Source of the DNA: Cellulophaga baltica
Lineage (GTDB): Bacteria; Bacteroidota; Bacteroidia; Flavobacteriales; Flavobacteriaceae
Length of the DNA stretch: 64,000 bases
Assembly (NCBI RefSeq): GCF_900102165.1
Contig: NZ_FNBD01000003.1
Location: 124,001 to 188,000, forward strand
Direction: 5' to 3'
The notes below the pieces were generated by a model. That model was not told where the DNA came from. It searched no databases and worked only from the letters and a program-made list of their open reading frames with translations. The position numbers and the translations under genes are program-made. Numbering within the stretch: position 1 is the first letter of the stretch; each line of letters opens with the position of its first letter. This document shows, piece by piece, positions 51,631-60,888 of this stretch.

Positions 51631-53319
51631 TTATTTAATATCTCTTAATTTTAATTGCAAACTCACATTACCTTGCCATTCATTCTCATCAATAGAAAAA
51701 ACAGCGCTAAAAGGTTTTCTACCTGTTAACATGGGTAATTTATCGCCTAAATTAAAACCTATTCCCCCAATAGGGCCATAGCCATTTTGGGTAACCGAAA
51801 ATTTTAAATGTTTCCCTTCTTCACCTACGCCCTTTGCATACCCAGAATCTTGAATATTTTCCGCCATAAACACAGGCGTCATATTCTCCGGTCCAAAAGG
51901 TTCAAACTGTTTTATAATCCGCATTAACTTAGGTGTAATGTCTTTAATTTCAATTTGCATATCTACTGCAATCTCAGGAATCAACAAATTAGGATCTATG
52001 GTTTCTGAAACTACTTTTTCAAACTGATGTTTAAAATTATTGTACTGGTCCTCTAGTAAAGTAAGTCCCGCTGCATATTTGTGTCCCCCGAACTGTTCTA
52101 TATAATCTGCACAACCTTCGAGTGCATTATACACGTCAAAGCCTTTTACAGAACGTGCGGAAGCCGCCAATTTATTGCCACTTTTTGTGAACACTAAAGT
52201 TGGTCTATAATAGGTTTCCGTAAGTCTAGAAGCTACAATACCGATTACTCCTTTGTGCCATGTTTCTTTATACACCACAGACGTAAAACCTTCTTCCTCT
52301 TTATTTTCAATAATCTGAGTAAGTGCCTCTTTGGTTATTTCTTGATCTAAACCTCTCCGATCAATATTGTATTTCTCTATCTCACCCGCAAACTTTTCAG
52401 CTTGGGCTTCATTAGTTTCCGTCAATAAATTAACAGCATGTTGCCCATGCTTCATTCTCCCCGCTGCATTAATCCGTGGGGCAATGACAAAAACAACATC
52501 GGTAATGGTTAATACGGATTTTTTAATCTGATTGATAATTGCCTTGAAACCAGCTCTTGGGTCTGAGTTTATTACTTTTAACCCATAATAGGCAAGCACT
52601 CTATTTTCACCCGTAATAGGCACAATATCTGCACCAATAGCGGTAGCTACTAAATCTAAATAAGGAATTAAATCTTGAATGGTTTCTCCTTGCCTAGAAC
52701 CCAAAGCTTGTATCAATTTAAAACCTACCCCACACCCGCAGAGTTCATCATACGGATACGTACAATCACTTCTCTTAGGATCCAAAATAGCAACAGCATC
52801 TGGCAAGGTATCACCAGGTCTATGGTGGTCGCAAATAATAAAATCTACGCCCTTTTCTTTGGCATAAGCCACTTTATCTACCGCTTTTACCCCGCAATCT
52901 AAGGCAATTATTAAAGAGAAGTTATTATCCTCTGCAAAATCAATTCCTTTATAAGATACGCCGTAACCTTCTGCATATCTATCTGGAATATAGGTAGCCA
53001 CATTAGGATAAAAAGATAATAAATACGAAGACATTAAGGCTACCGCTGTAGTACCATCTACATCATAATCGCCAAAAACCAGAATATTCTCTCCTTCATT
53101 AATTGCCGTTTCTATACGCGCTACCGCAATATCCATATCCTTCATCAAAAAAGGATCATGTAGGTCTGATAACTGAGGTCTGAAAAACAATTTTGCTTCT
53201 TCAAAAGTAGAAATGCCGCGTTGCAATAACAATTGCGCTACGAGATCTTCTACGTTTAAAGCACTGGCAAGTTCCTTAATTTTTTCTTCTTCGGGTTTGG
53301 CTTTAATCGTCCAGCGCAT
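51631..53319 (-). CDS. recJ: Single-stranded-DNA-specific exonuclease RecJ
   Basis: 562 residues, DHH family. Motifs: VFGDYDVDGTTAVALMSSY (Asp pair), ALDCGVKAVD, the defining ICDHHRPGDTLPDAVAILDP, and GRMKHGQHAV. It degrades ssDNA 5' to 3' in recombination and repair. It begins right beside the inverted repeat of the four-helix-bundle element, so its promoter must lie in that element. Full length. Confidence 0.95.
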   Translation of the reverse strand: MRWTIKAKPEEEKIKELASALNVEDLVAQLLLQRGISTFEEAKLFFRPQLSDLHDPFLMKDMDIAVARIETAINEGENILVFGDYDVDGTTAVALMSSYLLSFYPNVATYIPDRYAEGYGVSYKGIDFAEDNNFSLIIALDCGVKAVDKVAYAKEKGVDFIICDHHRPGDTLPDAVAILDPKRSDCTYPYDELCGCGVGFKLIQALGSRQGETIQDLIPYLDLVATAIGADIVPITGENRVLAYYGLKVINSDPRAGFKAIINQIKKSVLTITDVVFVIAPRINAAGRMKHGQHAVNLLTETNEAQAEKFAGEIEKYNIDRRGLDQEITKEALTQIIENKEEEGFTSVVYKETWHKGVIGIVASRLTETYYRPTLVFTKSGNKLAASARSVKGFDVYNALEGCADYIEQFGGHKYAAGLTLLEDQYNNFKHQFEKVVSETIDPNLLIPEIAVDMQIEIKDITPKLMRIIKQFEPFGPENMTPVFMAENIQDSGYAKGVGEEGKHLKFSVTQNGYGPIGGIGFNLGDKLPMLTGRKPFSAVFSIDENEWQGNVSLQLKLRDIK

Positions 53320-53322
53320 ATA

Positions 53323-53345
53323 TCAAGTTCAAGTATCAAGTTTAA
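53323..53345. repeat. Left terminal inverted repeat of the four-helix-bundle element
   Basis: The 23-bp sequence beginning TCAAGTTCAAGTATCAAG is matched, as reverse complement, 21 of 23, at 53764-53786. The two arms bound a 464-bp unit (53323-53786) that holds the broken four-helix-bundle gene. Confidence 0.7.
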
Positions 53346-53362
53346 GTTCAAAAAACTTAAAG

Positions 53363-53719
53363 TCACTGATTTTTCTTATTTTTAATAATTGTTGCAATAA
53401 TTTTTATTAGTTGTTCTACTTCTTCTAATAGATTCAAACGTATACTTTCATCACCATAAAAAACCTTATTCAAAATCTTCAGGTTTACTCTAGACTCTTT
53501 CAATTCTTTTAAACAAATACTTGCCTTATGAATAGAATCTTTAACCGAACTAGCTCCCTGAGCTTCTCCAAAATTAAGAGCAGAACTACCTGCAGACCTC
53601 AGTAATTGATTCCCATAATACTCTCCAGTCATATCATTTGGCAAGTCTTTGCAGAATAAAATAATATCTCCCGCAAAAGCCACCAGTCTATCCTATAAAT
53701 TATATTTTTTATTTTCCAT
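53363..53719 (-). pseudogene. Four-helix-bundle (IVS-type S23) protein gene with in-frame stop
   Basis: Reading starts at ATG 53719 as MENKKYNL, then TAG at codon 9 (53693-53695), then DRLVAFAG... The body matches the Bacteroidota four-helix-bundle family: NQLLRSAGSSALNFGEAQGASSVKDSI, CLKELKESRVNLKI and EEVEQLIKIIATIIKNKK. Relatives read NLEDRL here, so a single GAG-to-TAG change is likely. Restart at GTG 53683 would give a 106-aa product missing the first 12 residues. The element has its own inverted repeats. Confidence 0.85.
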
Positions 53720-53763
53720 ATCCTTTAAAAAATAAACTTAAACTTTAGTCTTCAGCCTTGATA

Positions 53764-53786
53764 TTGAATTTGATACTTGAACTTGA
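53764..53786. repeat. Right terminal inverted repeat of the four-helix-bundle element
   Basis: Pairs with 53323-53345 at 21 of 23 positions in inverted orientation. It lies 6 bp from the OsmC stop, so insertion between recJ and OsmC genes is likely. Confidence 0.7.
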
Positions 53787-53792
53787 ATACCC

Positions 53793-54221
53793 TTATTTAT
53801 TATGGAAAAACGTATTTATTTCGACCTCAGCAAACTGACGAAACATTTCCATTACGCCACAATATTTTTCTACGGATAAATCTACTGCTCTTTGCAATTT
53901 ATCTTCTTTAAGATTAGCGCCATGAAAATGATATTCTACCGCAACTTTATCGTAAAACTTTGGGTGCTCATCCGTCAAATTTGCAATGGTTTCAATATGA
54001 AATTCTTCTACGTCTAATTTCATTTTTTTGATTAATGCTGCTACATCCAATCCTGAACATCCTGCAAGAGAAGAAAGCATTAAAGCTTTAGGCCTGTACC
54101 CATTTCCATCACCACCATCTTCTTTAGCAATATCTATTTTTAAACTATTCCCAGAAGGGTTATTACTTTCAAAGGTCATGTTGCCCAACCATTTGGTTGA
54201 TATATGATTTGTTGTGCTCAT
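53793..54221 (-). CDS. OsmC family peroxiredoxin-like protein
   Basis: 142 residues from the Met at 54221 (MSTTNHISTKWLGNMTFES; the longer frame to 54257 adds a basic, unlikely N-terminus). The two redox Cys are in LAGCSGLDVAALIKKM and VEKYCGVMEMF. Reduces organic hydroperoxides. Neighbour of a CMD-family gene, divergently arranged (70 bp apart), which makes a small antioxidant pair. Confidence 0.92.
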   Translation of the reverse strand: MSTTNHISTKWLGNMTFESNNPSGNSLKIDIAKEDGGDGNGYRPKALMLSSLAGCSGLDVAALIKKMKLDVEEFHIETIANLTDEHPKFYDKVAVEYHFHGANLKEDKLQRAVDLSVEKYCGVMEMFRQFAEVEINTFFHNK

Positions 54222-54290
54222 AATTTTTCGTTTCTTGTAAGGGATTTGATTACTCAAAAATACGATAAAAGAATATAAATTAAGAACGAT

Positions 54291-54893
54291 ATGGCCTTAG
54301 TACAACCTTTAGATCCGAATCACGATAAAGAAACCAAAGAATTAGCAGAATTCTTTAATGAAACCTTGGGCTTCTGCCCAAATTCTGTGTTAACCATGCA
54401 GCACAGACCTGCAATTTCTAAAGCATTTATTAATTTGAACAAAGCTGTTATGGCTAATGAAGGTAGAGTTACCTCTGCCTTAAAACGTATGATTGCTTGG
54501 GTAAGTAGTAATGCCACAGGATGCCGCTATTGCCAAGCACATGCCATTAGAGCCGCAGAACGCTACGGAGCAGAGCAAGAGCAATTAGATAATATTTGGG
54601 AATACAGAACTCATGCTGCTTTCTCTGAGGCAGAACGTGCTGCGCTAGATTTTTCATTGCAAGCGTCTCAAGTACCAAATGGTGTGGATGCCGAAATAAA
54701 AGAACGTTTATACCAGTATTGGAATGAAGGTGAAATTGTAGAGATGCTAGGTGTCATTTCTCTTTTTGGCTATTTAAATAGATGGAATGACTCTATGGGA
54801 ACCACTATAGAAAATGGTGCGGTTGAAAGTGCGGACCAATATTTAGGAAAAACGGGGTGGGAGAAAGGCAAACACGACGGATCTAAATATTAG
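54291..54893 (+). CDS. Carboxymuconolactone decarboxylase family protein
   Basis: 200 residues. AhpD-like site TGCRYCQAHAIRAAERYG has the CxxC-x-x-His arrangement, with Trp/Glu-rich C-terminus. Likely a thiol peroxidase/reductase-like enzyme. It starts divergently from the OsmC gene. Similar in type, not in sequence detail, to the AhpD-like gene at 4000-4536. Confidence 0.88.
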   Translation: MALVQPLDPNHDKETKELAEFFNETLGFCPNSVLTMQHRPAISKAFINLNKAVMANEGRVTSALKRMIAWVSSNATGCRYCQAHAIRAAERYGAEQEQLDNIWEYRTHAAFSEAERAALDFSLQASQVPNGVDAEIKERLYQYWNEGEIVEMLGVISLFGYLNRWNDSMGTTIENGAVESADQYLGKTGWEKGKHDGSKY

Positions 54894-54917
54894 TTGATGG
54901 TAATTTCAAAAATATGA

Positions 54918-55121
54918 GTTCCAGTGATTTTTGAATGGCTCCGTGTAAAAAGATAATATGGACAAACGCTAGGAACACGAATACTTCTCGATACTAATCT
55001 AAAGCAAAAAAGCTTAAAATTCACTCGAAGTGACAATAGTATTCAGATTAAAAATCAAGACAGCATAGCGTCAGTTCCAATGATTTTTGTGCAGCGTTAT
55101 AAAACAAAAATAGTATCGAGA
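54918..55121. repeat. Degenerate REP-like repeat cluster
   Basis: In the 294-bp gap after the CMD gene: GTTCC(A)(G/A)TGATTTTTG occurs as direct repeats at 54918-54933 and 55074-55089; TCTCGATACTA (54986-54996) is inverted at 55111-55121; and TCACTCGAAGTGA is a palindrome at 55021-55033. This looks like an eroded REP-type interspersed repeat of flavobacterial genomes. No ORF or T-run seen. Confidence 0.45.
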
Positions 55122-55187
55122 ACCGATGACTATAAAAAATTAAAAATCAAGCCCTTCCAATTGGTGGGGTTTATTTTTAAGCTCAAA

Positions 55188-55742
55188 CTATTCAACAGCA
55201 TCAATTGTCAATTCATTGTCGTTTGGTATGGCCTGTTCAGAACATAGTGATTTGTTTCTAGCATATTCTTCTTCTGTAACATCTACCCAGTAAGCATCTC
55301 CAAATAATTTGAATAAATACCGTTCATCTATATATTTCTGGTATTGACTTTCAATTTTTGTAACTCGTACTTCTTCAATCGTATCATTGATAGTATCTCT
55401 AGCTTCTTCGGTATAACTATTTTCATTTAAGTAATGAATATAGATCCCTTTGTCACAAAAAAGAAAGTGTTTTGGCTCCCCTACACCAAAATCCCATTCT
55501 ATACTTCCCTGATCTACAGCAACGCGGTATTTAAACCTATGAGAAGTTCCGTAGTTATGATTGGTGAATATCCCAAAAGAGGTTTTTTTAATGTCTGTTT
55601 TTTCAATCGTAAGATGCATCCCATTAGGTAACATTTCACTCTTTTTAGTCACTGTTTCTTTTACCTTATCTGTGCATGACACAAAAAAGGCTAGTAGCGT
55701 AATCGCAAACAGTATTTTATAAGACGGGATTTTCATAGCCAT
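55188..55742 (-). CDS. Small lipoprotein of unknown function
   Basis: 184 residues with a lipobox (FFVSCTDKVKE). Short alternating beta strands and an acidic C-terminus; no motif I know. Start ATG 55742 overlaps the HopJ-like stop (TAATG); the second Met (MKIPSYKILF) is an alternative. Co-transcribed with HopJ-like and rsmI genes. Confidence 0.72.
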   Translation of the reverse strand: MAMKIPSYKILFAITLLAFFVSCTDKVKETVTKKSEMLPNGMHLTIEKTDIKKTSFGIFTNHNYGTSHRFKYRVAVDQGSIEWDFGVGEPKHFLFCDKGIYIHYLNENSYTEEARDTINDTIEEVRVTKIESQYQKYIDERYLFKLFGDAYWVDVTEEEYARNKSLCSEQAIPNDNELTIDAVE

Positions 55743-56086
55743 TACTTCTGGAGTAAAGCCACACCATCAAAATGTAATCCTTCAAAACCTGTCGCCATAA
55801 AATTTCGAATATTCTGATGTCCGTTTCCTTCTATATCATTCAAAACATCTTTGAAATAAAAAGCCCCAAAAGCAGCTAAAGTCTGTTCCTTGGTCAATTC
55901 TTGATCTACTGCAAAAGCAAATAATTTACACGATCCTGAATTTTCACCTGCAGCATTTTTCAATGTTCCGTTGGTGAATGCTGTCGGAGAAAAATTATAA
56001 TGCTCCTCTATAACAGCCATCGTTTCAGAAAATTCAATTTCTTTAGGGGTATTTTCTAATTTACTTTTAAACTCTGCTATCTTCAT
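55742..56086 (-). CDS. HopJ-type family protein
   Basis: 114 residues. Matches the HopJ type-III-effector family: KIAEFKSKLENTPKEIEF..., NFSPTAFTNGTLKNAAGENSGSCKLFAFA and HQNIRNFMATGFEGLHFDGVALL. The name comes from plant pathogens; no type III secretion genes are seen here, so the label is only of homology. It overlaps the rsmI stop by 4 nt. Confidence 0.85.
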   Translation of the reverse strand: MKIAEFKSKLENTPKEIEFSETMAVIEEHYNFSPTAFTNGTLKNAAGENSGSCKLFAFAVDQELTKEQTLAAFGAFYFKDVLNDIEGNGHQNIRNFMATGFEGLHFDGVALLQK

Positions 56087-56763
56087 TTTTGTTTGGTTTT
56101 ACCGGCAACGACAATCACGATCTCTCCTTTAGGCGGCTTATCTGTATAATGCTTTAATACTTCTTCTGCCGTGCCACGTATTGTTTCTTCATACAATTTG
56201 GTTAATTCTCTAGAAACAGAAACTTGCCGATCTGCACCAAAATATTCTACAAAATTTCCAAGTGTTTTCACAAGCTTATGTGGTGACTCATAAAATATAA
56301 TAGTTCTTGGTTCTTCTGCGAGCAGCAATAACCTTGTTTGTCTTCCTTTTTTGACAGGTAGAAACCCTTCGAAAACAAACTTATCATTAGGCAATCCGCT
56401 ATTTACTAATGCAGGAACAAAAGCCGTAGCTCCGGGAAGACAATCTACCTCTATATGATGCTCTACACAAGCTCTAGTTAACAAAAACCCTGGATCTGAA
56501 ATTGCTGGCGTACCGGCATCAGAAATTAAAGCAATAATATCTCCTGCTTGCATACGTTTCACAATGGCATCTACCGTCTTATGCTCGTTATGCATATGGT
56601 GACTCTGCATATGCGTTGAGATTTCAAGATGATGCAATAGTTTACCACTCGTACGTGTGTCTTCCGCTAGAATTAAATCTGCTTCTTTTAATATACGTAT
56701 GGCTCTTAGTGTAATGTCTTCTAAATTTCCTATTGGTGTTGGTACAATATAGAGTTTTCCCAT
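56083..56763 (-). CDS. rsmI: 16S rRNA (cytidine-1402-2'-O)-methyltransferase
   Basis: 226 residues. Family marks: MGKLYIVPTPIGNLEDITLRA, AEDTRTSGKLLHHL, ALISDAGTPAISDPG, and KGEIVIVVAG near the C-terminus. Methylates C1402 in the decoding center. First gene of the rsmI-hopJ-lipoprotein transcript; the DoxX gene lies 9 nt upstream on the same strand. Confidence 0.95.
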   Translation of the reverse strand: MGKLYIVPTPIGNLEDITLRAIRILKEADLILAEDTRTSGKLLHHLEISTHMQSHHMHNEHKTVDAIVKRMQAGDIIALISDAGTPAISDPGFLLTRACVEHHIEVDCLPGATAFVPALVNSGLPNDKFVFEGFLPVKKGRQTRLLLLAEEPRTIIFYESPHKLVKTLGNFVEYFGADRQVSVSRELTKLYEETIRGTAEEVLKHYTDKPPKGEIVIVVAGKTKQK

Positions 56764-56772
56764 TGGGTAAAA

Positions 56773-57129
56773 TTACGGCCTTGCCTTTTTACCCGCAAAA
56801 TAAGAAATTATTAATCCTATAAAGGCTAATAGCGCAAATAAATATTGCCCATCATTAGCTGCTATGTGTGCAAAAAAGGCTAAACTGATATTAAAGAAAA
56901 AGCCTGCATATGCCCATTGTTTTAAAGATGTATTAAAATTACCAAGGATAGCAATTAAACCCAAGATCTTAGCAAAAGCTAAGGGATACACCAAGTAAGC
57001 AGGGTATCCTAAGGCTACAAATGCACCTTGTATTGCTGCTGTATTTAACAAGTACATTTGAATGGAAAATAGCATAATTGCAGTTAATAATGCAGTTCCA
57101 ATCCAGTAGAGAATTTTAAGGTATTTCAT
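56773..57129 (-). CDS. DoxX family membrane protein
   Basis: 118 residues, four TM helices (ILYWIGTALLTAIMLFSIQMY; ALGYPAYLVYPLAFAKILG; WAYAGFFFNISLAFFAHIA; YLFALLAFIGLIISYFAG). DoxX-like family; actual function in this clade is unknown. Lies 9 nt before rsmI on the same strand. Confidence 0.85.
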   Translation of the reverse strand: MKYLKILYWIGTALLTAIMLFSIQMYLLNTAAIQGAFVALGYPAYLVYPLAFAKILGLIAILGNFNTSLKQWAYAGFFFNISLAFFAHIAANDGQYLFALLAFIGLIISYFAGKKARP

Positions 57130-57133
57130 AATA

Positions 57134-57176
57134 AAAGGCTGATATATAGAATAAGTTATGCTATAAGTCAGCCTTT
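57134..57176 (-). terminator. Terminator after the 228-aa hypothetical gene
   Basis: AAAGGCTGA and TCAGCCTTT (57134-57142, 57168-57176), with a long loop that has its own TATAG/CTATA pair; minus strand continues TTTTATT. It lies between the hypothetical gene and DoxX. Confidence 0.7.
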
Positions 57177-57201
57177 ATTGCGCTTGCTTACAAATTAATG
57201 T

Positions 57202-57888
57202 TTAAGAAAATTTGCGTGCTATTAATTCCATGAATCTATTTTCATATTCCTCTTTGCCTGCCCAATGGTTATAATCTGGTTTCACCATATTTACGATAAA
57301 AGCAATAGAGCGTTCTTCTGTAGCAATCGTATTTAACTGTGAAATAACACGGTTATAATCTTCCATATTATTATTGAAAAGGTGCTTTACAAAAGCTAAA
57401 CGATCATTGAGACCTACTTTTATTTCTTTCTGAAAAGTTTCATTTACAGATTTCTTTACCTCTTCATTCACTTTTTGTTCTGTTTCTACAGGCATAAAAA
57501 GCTCCTTATCATTCTTCATTAATGCAGGTTTTGCCATAAAATCTGCGAATACGTCTTCTGCTTCTGCACTCATAGGCATTTCAGAAACCATATCCTTAAT
57601 GGTATCCATTCCTGGAATAATGATATCTTCTTGATGCGGATTGCTTTCTGGAACGTGTTTATTTTCATGCATAACGGCATTTGCTAATTCCTCAAATTTA
57701 GCTGCAATTGCATTTTTAGAAACATCTATCTCTATATCATTTAGCTCCTCTTCAATAAATTTAAGTACAGCTAGCTTTTCATACAACTCTTTTGATGCAG
57801 CATACATTTCAGTAATATCACTAATGTCATCAGCAGTAATAATATTTGTAGCAATTTTAACCAATTTCTTTTTCAGCTGTTTTTTCAT
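57202..57888 (-). CDS. Conserved hypothetical protein, helical
   Basis: 228 residues, soluble, acidic, all-helix. No domain I recognise. The C-terminal part (VGLNDRLAFVKHLFNNNMED to FIVNMVKPDYNHWAGKEEYENRF) looks like a well-conserved core; the N-terminus (KKQLKKKLVKIATNIITADDI) resembles a helical oligomerisation segment. Divergent from tdk. Role unknown; the usual gene neighbourhood across Flavobacteriia would be worth noting. Confidence 0.75.
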   Translation of the reverse strand: MKKQLKKKLVKIATNIITADDISDITEMYAASKELYEKLAVLKFIEEELNDIEIDVSKNAIAAKFEELANAVMHENKHVPESNPHQEDIIIPGMDTIKDMVSEMPMSAEAEDVFADFMAKPALMKNDKELFMPVETEQKVNEEVKKSVNETFQKEIKVGLNDRLAFVKHLFNNNMEDYNRVISQLNTIATEERSIAFIVNMVKPDYNHWAGKEEYENRFMELIARKFS

Positions 57889-57999
57889 CTGTCAAAACTT
57901 TTTATTCTAATCTATTATAAAAGACCGTGTTTGTTTAGTAATTTTATGGCTTCGTTTTAATAAAACGAATAACGTATAACTTTCGTCTAAAATTACAAA

Positions 58000-58641
58000 A
58001 TGTTTCTCGAAAATACTGTAAACCCTAAAGAACAATTTGGCTGGATCGAAGTTATCTGCGGTTCTATGTTTTCTGGTAAGACAGAGGAACTGATCCGAAG
58101 GCTAAAGAGAGCCCAATTTGCAAAGCAAAAAGTTGAAATTTTTAAACCTCAAGTAGATACACGCTATCATGAGGAAATGGTCGTATCTCATGATGCTAAT
58201 GAAATACGCTCTACTCCGGTACCGGCAGCTGCTAATATTCGTTTGCTAGCAGACGGCTGTGATGTTGTTGGAATTGATGAAGCGCAGTTTTTCGATGATG
58301 AAATTGTTGCGGTATGCAATGATTTGGCCAACAAGGGTATTCGTGTTTTAGTCGCAGGTCTTGATATGGATTTTAAAGGAAACCCCTTTGGTCCAATGCC
58401 CGCTTTAATGGCTACGGCAGAATATGTTACTAAGGTACATGCAATATGTACGCGTACAGGTAACCTAGCCAACTATAGCTTTAGAAAATCTACCAATGAT
58501 AATTTGGTACTACTAGGAGAAATAGATGCTTATGAGCCCTTGAGTCGTGGCGCATATTACAAGGCTATGCTCCGTGAAAAAGTAAAAGATATTGATATAG
58601 ATGTGGAGCAAGTAAAAGATAATACCAATTCTAATGGCTAA
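58000..58641 (+). CDS. tdk: Thymidine kinase (TK1 type)
   Basis: 213 residues. P-loop [14 protein letters not shown] (residues 24-37), [15 protein letters not shown] for the DNA-type Walker B, and the lasso loop. The usual four zinc cysteines are mostly missing: only one Cys is seen in [14 protein letters not shown], and the C-terminal pair is replaced by LSRGAYY. Phosphorylates thymidine in salvage. It overlaps alr by 8 nt (ATGGCTAA). Confidence 0.93.
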   Translation: MFLENTVNPKEQFGWIEVICGSMFSGKTEELIRRLKRAQFAKQKVEIFKPQVDTRYHEEMVVSHDANEIRSTPVPAAANIRLLADGCDVVGIDEAQFFDDEIVAVCNDLANKGIRVLVAGLDMDFKGNPFGPMPALMATAEYVTKVHAICTRTGNLANYSFRKSTNDNLVLLGEIDAYEPLSRGAYYKAMLREKVKDIDIDVEQVKDNTNSNG

Positions 58642-59740
58642 GGCTCAAGAAACTGTTCTAGAAATTAATTTAAACGCACTAGAACACAATTACAGGTACT
58701 TAAAAAGTAAAATCAGTTCAAAAACTAAATTTTTAGGAGTCGTTAAAGCCTATGCATATGGCAGTGACGCGGTTGCTATTGCTCAAAAATTAGTAACAGT
58801 AGGTGCCGATTATCTTGCTGTGGCCTATACAGAAGAAGGGGTAGCACTCCGAAATGCAGGAATTAAAATTCCCATTTTAGTTTTACACCCACAAATTGTG
58901 AGTTTTGATACTATTATTGAACGGTGCTTAGAACCCAATATCTATTCTGAAAGAATATTAACCGCCTTTATAACTGCTGCTGAACGCCACCAACAAAAAA
59001 ATTATCCTGTACATTTAAAATTTAATACCGGATTAAATAGATTGGGGTTTAACGCCCATGATATTTCTAAGATAACCCGTAAACTAGCGGAAACTTCTAC
59101 TATAAAAGTGTTGTCTATTTTTTCACATTTGGCTGCTTCCGAAGATATAAACGAGAAGGAGTTCACCTTAAGTCAGATTAAAAGTTTCCATGAAATTTGT
59201 ACGCAAATAGATGCTGCTTTACCTTATATTCCTTTTAAACATTTAGCCAATACTTCTGGAATTATAAATTACCCGGAAGCCCATTTTGATATGGTACGCA
59301 GTGGCATTGGTCTTTATGGTTTTGGCAATGACCCTATAGAAGATAAAAATTTTATTCCTATAGTTACCCTTAAAACAAACATCTCTCAGATACATTACCT
59401 AGAAGCTAATGAAAGTGTGGGCTACAACCGCGCTTTTACTTCTAATTCCCCCATAAAAACAGCCACTCTACCGCTAGGCCATGCAGATGGTATTGGAAGA
59501 GAGTACGGAAACGGCAAGGGTGTGGTGTGTATTCATGGGCACTATGCCCCTATTATTGGCAACACTTGCATGGATATGATTATGGTAGATGTTACGGCTA
59601 TTGGCTGCCATGAAGGAGATGAAGTTATTGTTTTTGGTGAGAAACCAACAGCTACAGAATTTGCCCAAGGAGCCAATACTATTTCTTATGAAGTACTTAC
59701 CGGCATTTCTCAAAGGGTAAAGCGTGTTATCATTGAATAA
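58634..59740 (+). CDS. alr: Alanine racemase
   Basis: 368-residue PLP enzyme giving D-alanine for cell wall. PLP Lys is K38 in [16 protein letters not shown]; the second catalytic residue is a Tyr in [10 protein letters not shown]. The C-terminal domain ends with [16 protein letters not shown], as usual. Start ATG 58634 overlaps the tdk stop. Confidence 0.96.
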   Translation: MAKAQETVLEINLNALEHNYRYLKSKISSKTKFLGVVKAYAYGSDAVAIAQKLVTVGADYLAVAYTEEGVALRNAGIKIPILVLHPQIVSFDTIIERCLEPNIYSERILTAFITAAERHQQKNYPVHLKFNTGLNRLGFNAHDISKITRKLAETSTIKVLSIFSHLAASEDINEKEFTLSQIKSFHEICTQIDAALPYIPFKHLANTSGIINYPEAHFDMVRSGIGLYGFGNDPIEDKNFIPIVTLKTNISQIHYLEANESVGYNRAFTSNSPIKTATLPLGHADGIGREYGNGKGVVCIHGHYAPIIGNTCMDMIMVDVTAIGCHEGDEVIVFGEKPTATEFAQGANTISYEVLTGISQRVKRVIIE

Positions 59741-59831
59741 CAAAATATTCATTAACATTTATTTAAGATTTAAATTTTTTGTATCTTGCGCTACATTAAA
59801 CAAATTAACTAATAATTAAAAACACTAAATC

Positions 59832-60236
59832 ATGTTAAAAGAATTTAAGAATTTCATTATGACGGGTAACGTCATTGAATTTGCAGTTGCAGTAATTATG
59901 GCTGGCGCATTAGGAGCCGTAATTAATGGATTTGTTAAAGATATCGCTATGCCATTTATTGGATATTTTGCTGGTGGAATGAATTTTGAGGACATGCACA
60001 TTGCAATGGACGGAAATGATTACGCAACCTTAGCAGCTGCAAGAGAAGCTGGTGGTGCTGTTATTGCTTACGGTTCTTGGATTAACACTATCGTTAATTT
60101 AATCATTGTTGGTTTCGTTATGTTCTTGATTGTAAAAGCTTACAACAAAACAAAAACTCCTCCTGCTCCTGCAGCTCCTGCTGGACCATCACAAGAAGAT
60201 CTTCTTGCTGAAATTAGAGATTTATTGAAAAAATAA
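59832..60236 (+). CDS. mscL: Large-conductance mechanosensitive channel
   Basis: 134 residues with two TM segments (VIEFAVAVIMAGALGAVING, at 15-34; and IVNLIIVGFVMFLIVKAYN near 90-108) and the N-terminal LKEFKNFIMTGNVIEF typical of MscL. Opens on hypo-osmotic shock to release solutes. C-terminal linker is Pro/Ala-rich, then a short helix (DLLAEIRDLLKK). Own terminator follows. Confidence 0.97.
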   Translation: MLKEFKNFIMTGNVIEFAVAVIMAGALGAVINGFVKDIAMPFIGYFAGGMNFEDMHIAMDGNDYATLAAAREAGGAVIAYGSWINTIVNLIIVGFVMFLIVKAYNKTKTPPAPAAPAGPSQEDLLAEIRDLLKK

Positions 60237-60294
60237 ATAATATTCATTATCCAATTATTGGGTAATACCGCTGCACTACAGTAGTAATCTTAAG

Positions 60295-60332
60295 CCGTCA
60301 AGTACATTACGCTAATGTATTTGACGGTTTTT
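60295..60332 (+). terminator. Terminator after mscL
   Basis: 15-bp stem with one G-T (60295-60309, 60313-60327), 3-nt loop, five T. Confidence 0.93.
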
Positions 60333-60369
60333 CTTTGTTCCAATAAATTAAGTTGATGGAAAAGAAAGG

Positions 60370-60756
60370 TTATTCTAGTGCTTTAAAAATAGCATCTGCA
60401 CTTACTCGCGATAAAGGCTTATCAAAATAACCGTATACTAAAGGATGATCCTTTGCCAAAATTCGATCCTTATAATTTGTAAAAGCAGACAACACATAAA
60501 TACGCAAAGTATCTTTAGTCTTACCCGTTACTTCTAATTCTTCTAAAAATTGCCACCCATTTATTTCCGGCATTACCAGGTCTAACAATAAGATGTCTGG
60601 TAAGTCGTCTCCTGTAAATGAGTCTTCCCTAATTAAATCTAGTACTTCCCCTGCGCTTTCAAAAATAGCAATATTGCATAATGCCGAAGCTTGTTGTACC
60701 CCATATTGTGTTGCAAATCGTGACACTAGGTCATCATCAATAATCCATACCTTCAT
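60370..60756 (-). CDS. Single-domain response regulator
   Basis: 128 residues from Met 60756 (MKVWIIDDDLVSRF; the longer frame to 60816 has a lengthened, unlikely N-terminus). Receiver fold: acidic DDD at residues 7-9, phospho-acceptor Asp in ILLLDLVMPEINGWQF, Ser/Thr in YVLSAFTN, and Lys in GYFDKPLSR. No output domain, so it acts by protein contact, like CheY or as a phosphorelay element. Its partner kinase is not in this window. Confidence 0.93.
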   Translation of the reverse strand: MKVWIIDDDLVSRFATQYGVQQASALCNIAIFESAGEVLDLIREDSFTGDDLPDILLLDLVMPEINGWQFLEELEVTGKTKDTLRIYVLSAFTNYKDRILAKDHPLVYGYFDKPLSRVSADAIFKALE

Positions 60757-60888
60757 ATATTCTACTAAAGAGCTTGTTTTCGTAAATTTATGGTTTTTAG
60801 ATGTCCTAGCTTCCATATGCTGAAAGATAATGTAAAATTGTTACAAATATAACTTTTTGTTAAATTATAATTATTCATCTTTAATTTC

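Noticed and set aside
55742-56086. Evidence for type III secretion from the HopJ-like gene
   Set aside because: No secretion apparatus or chaperone genes are present; the family occurs widely in free-living bacteria, so the effector label is only historical.
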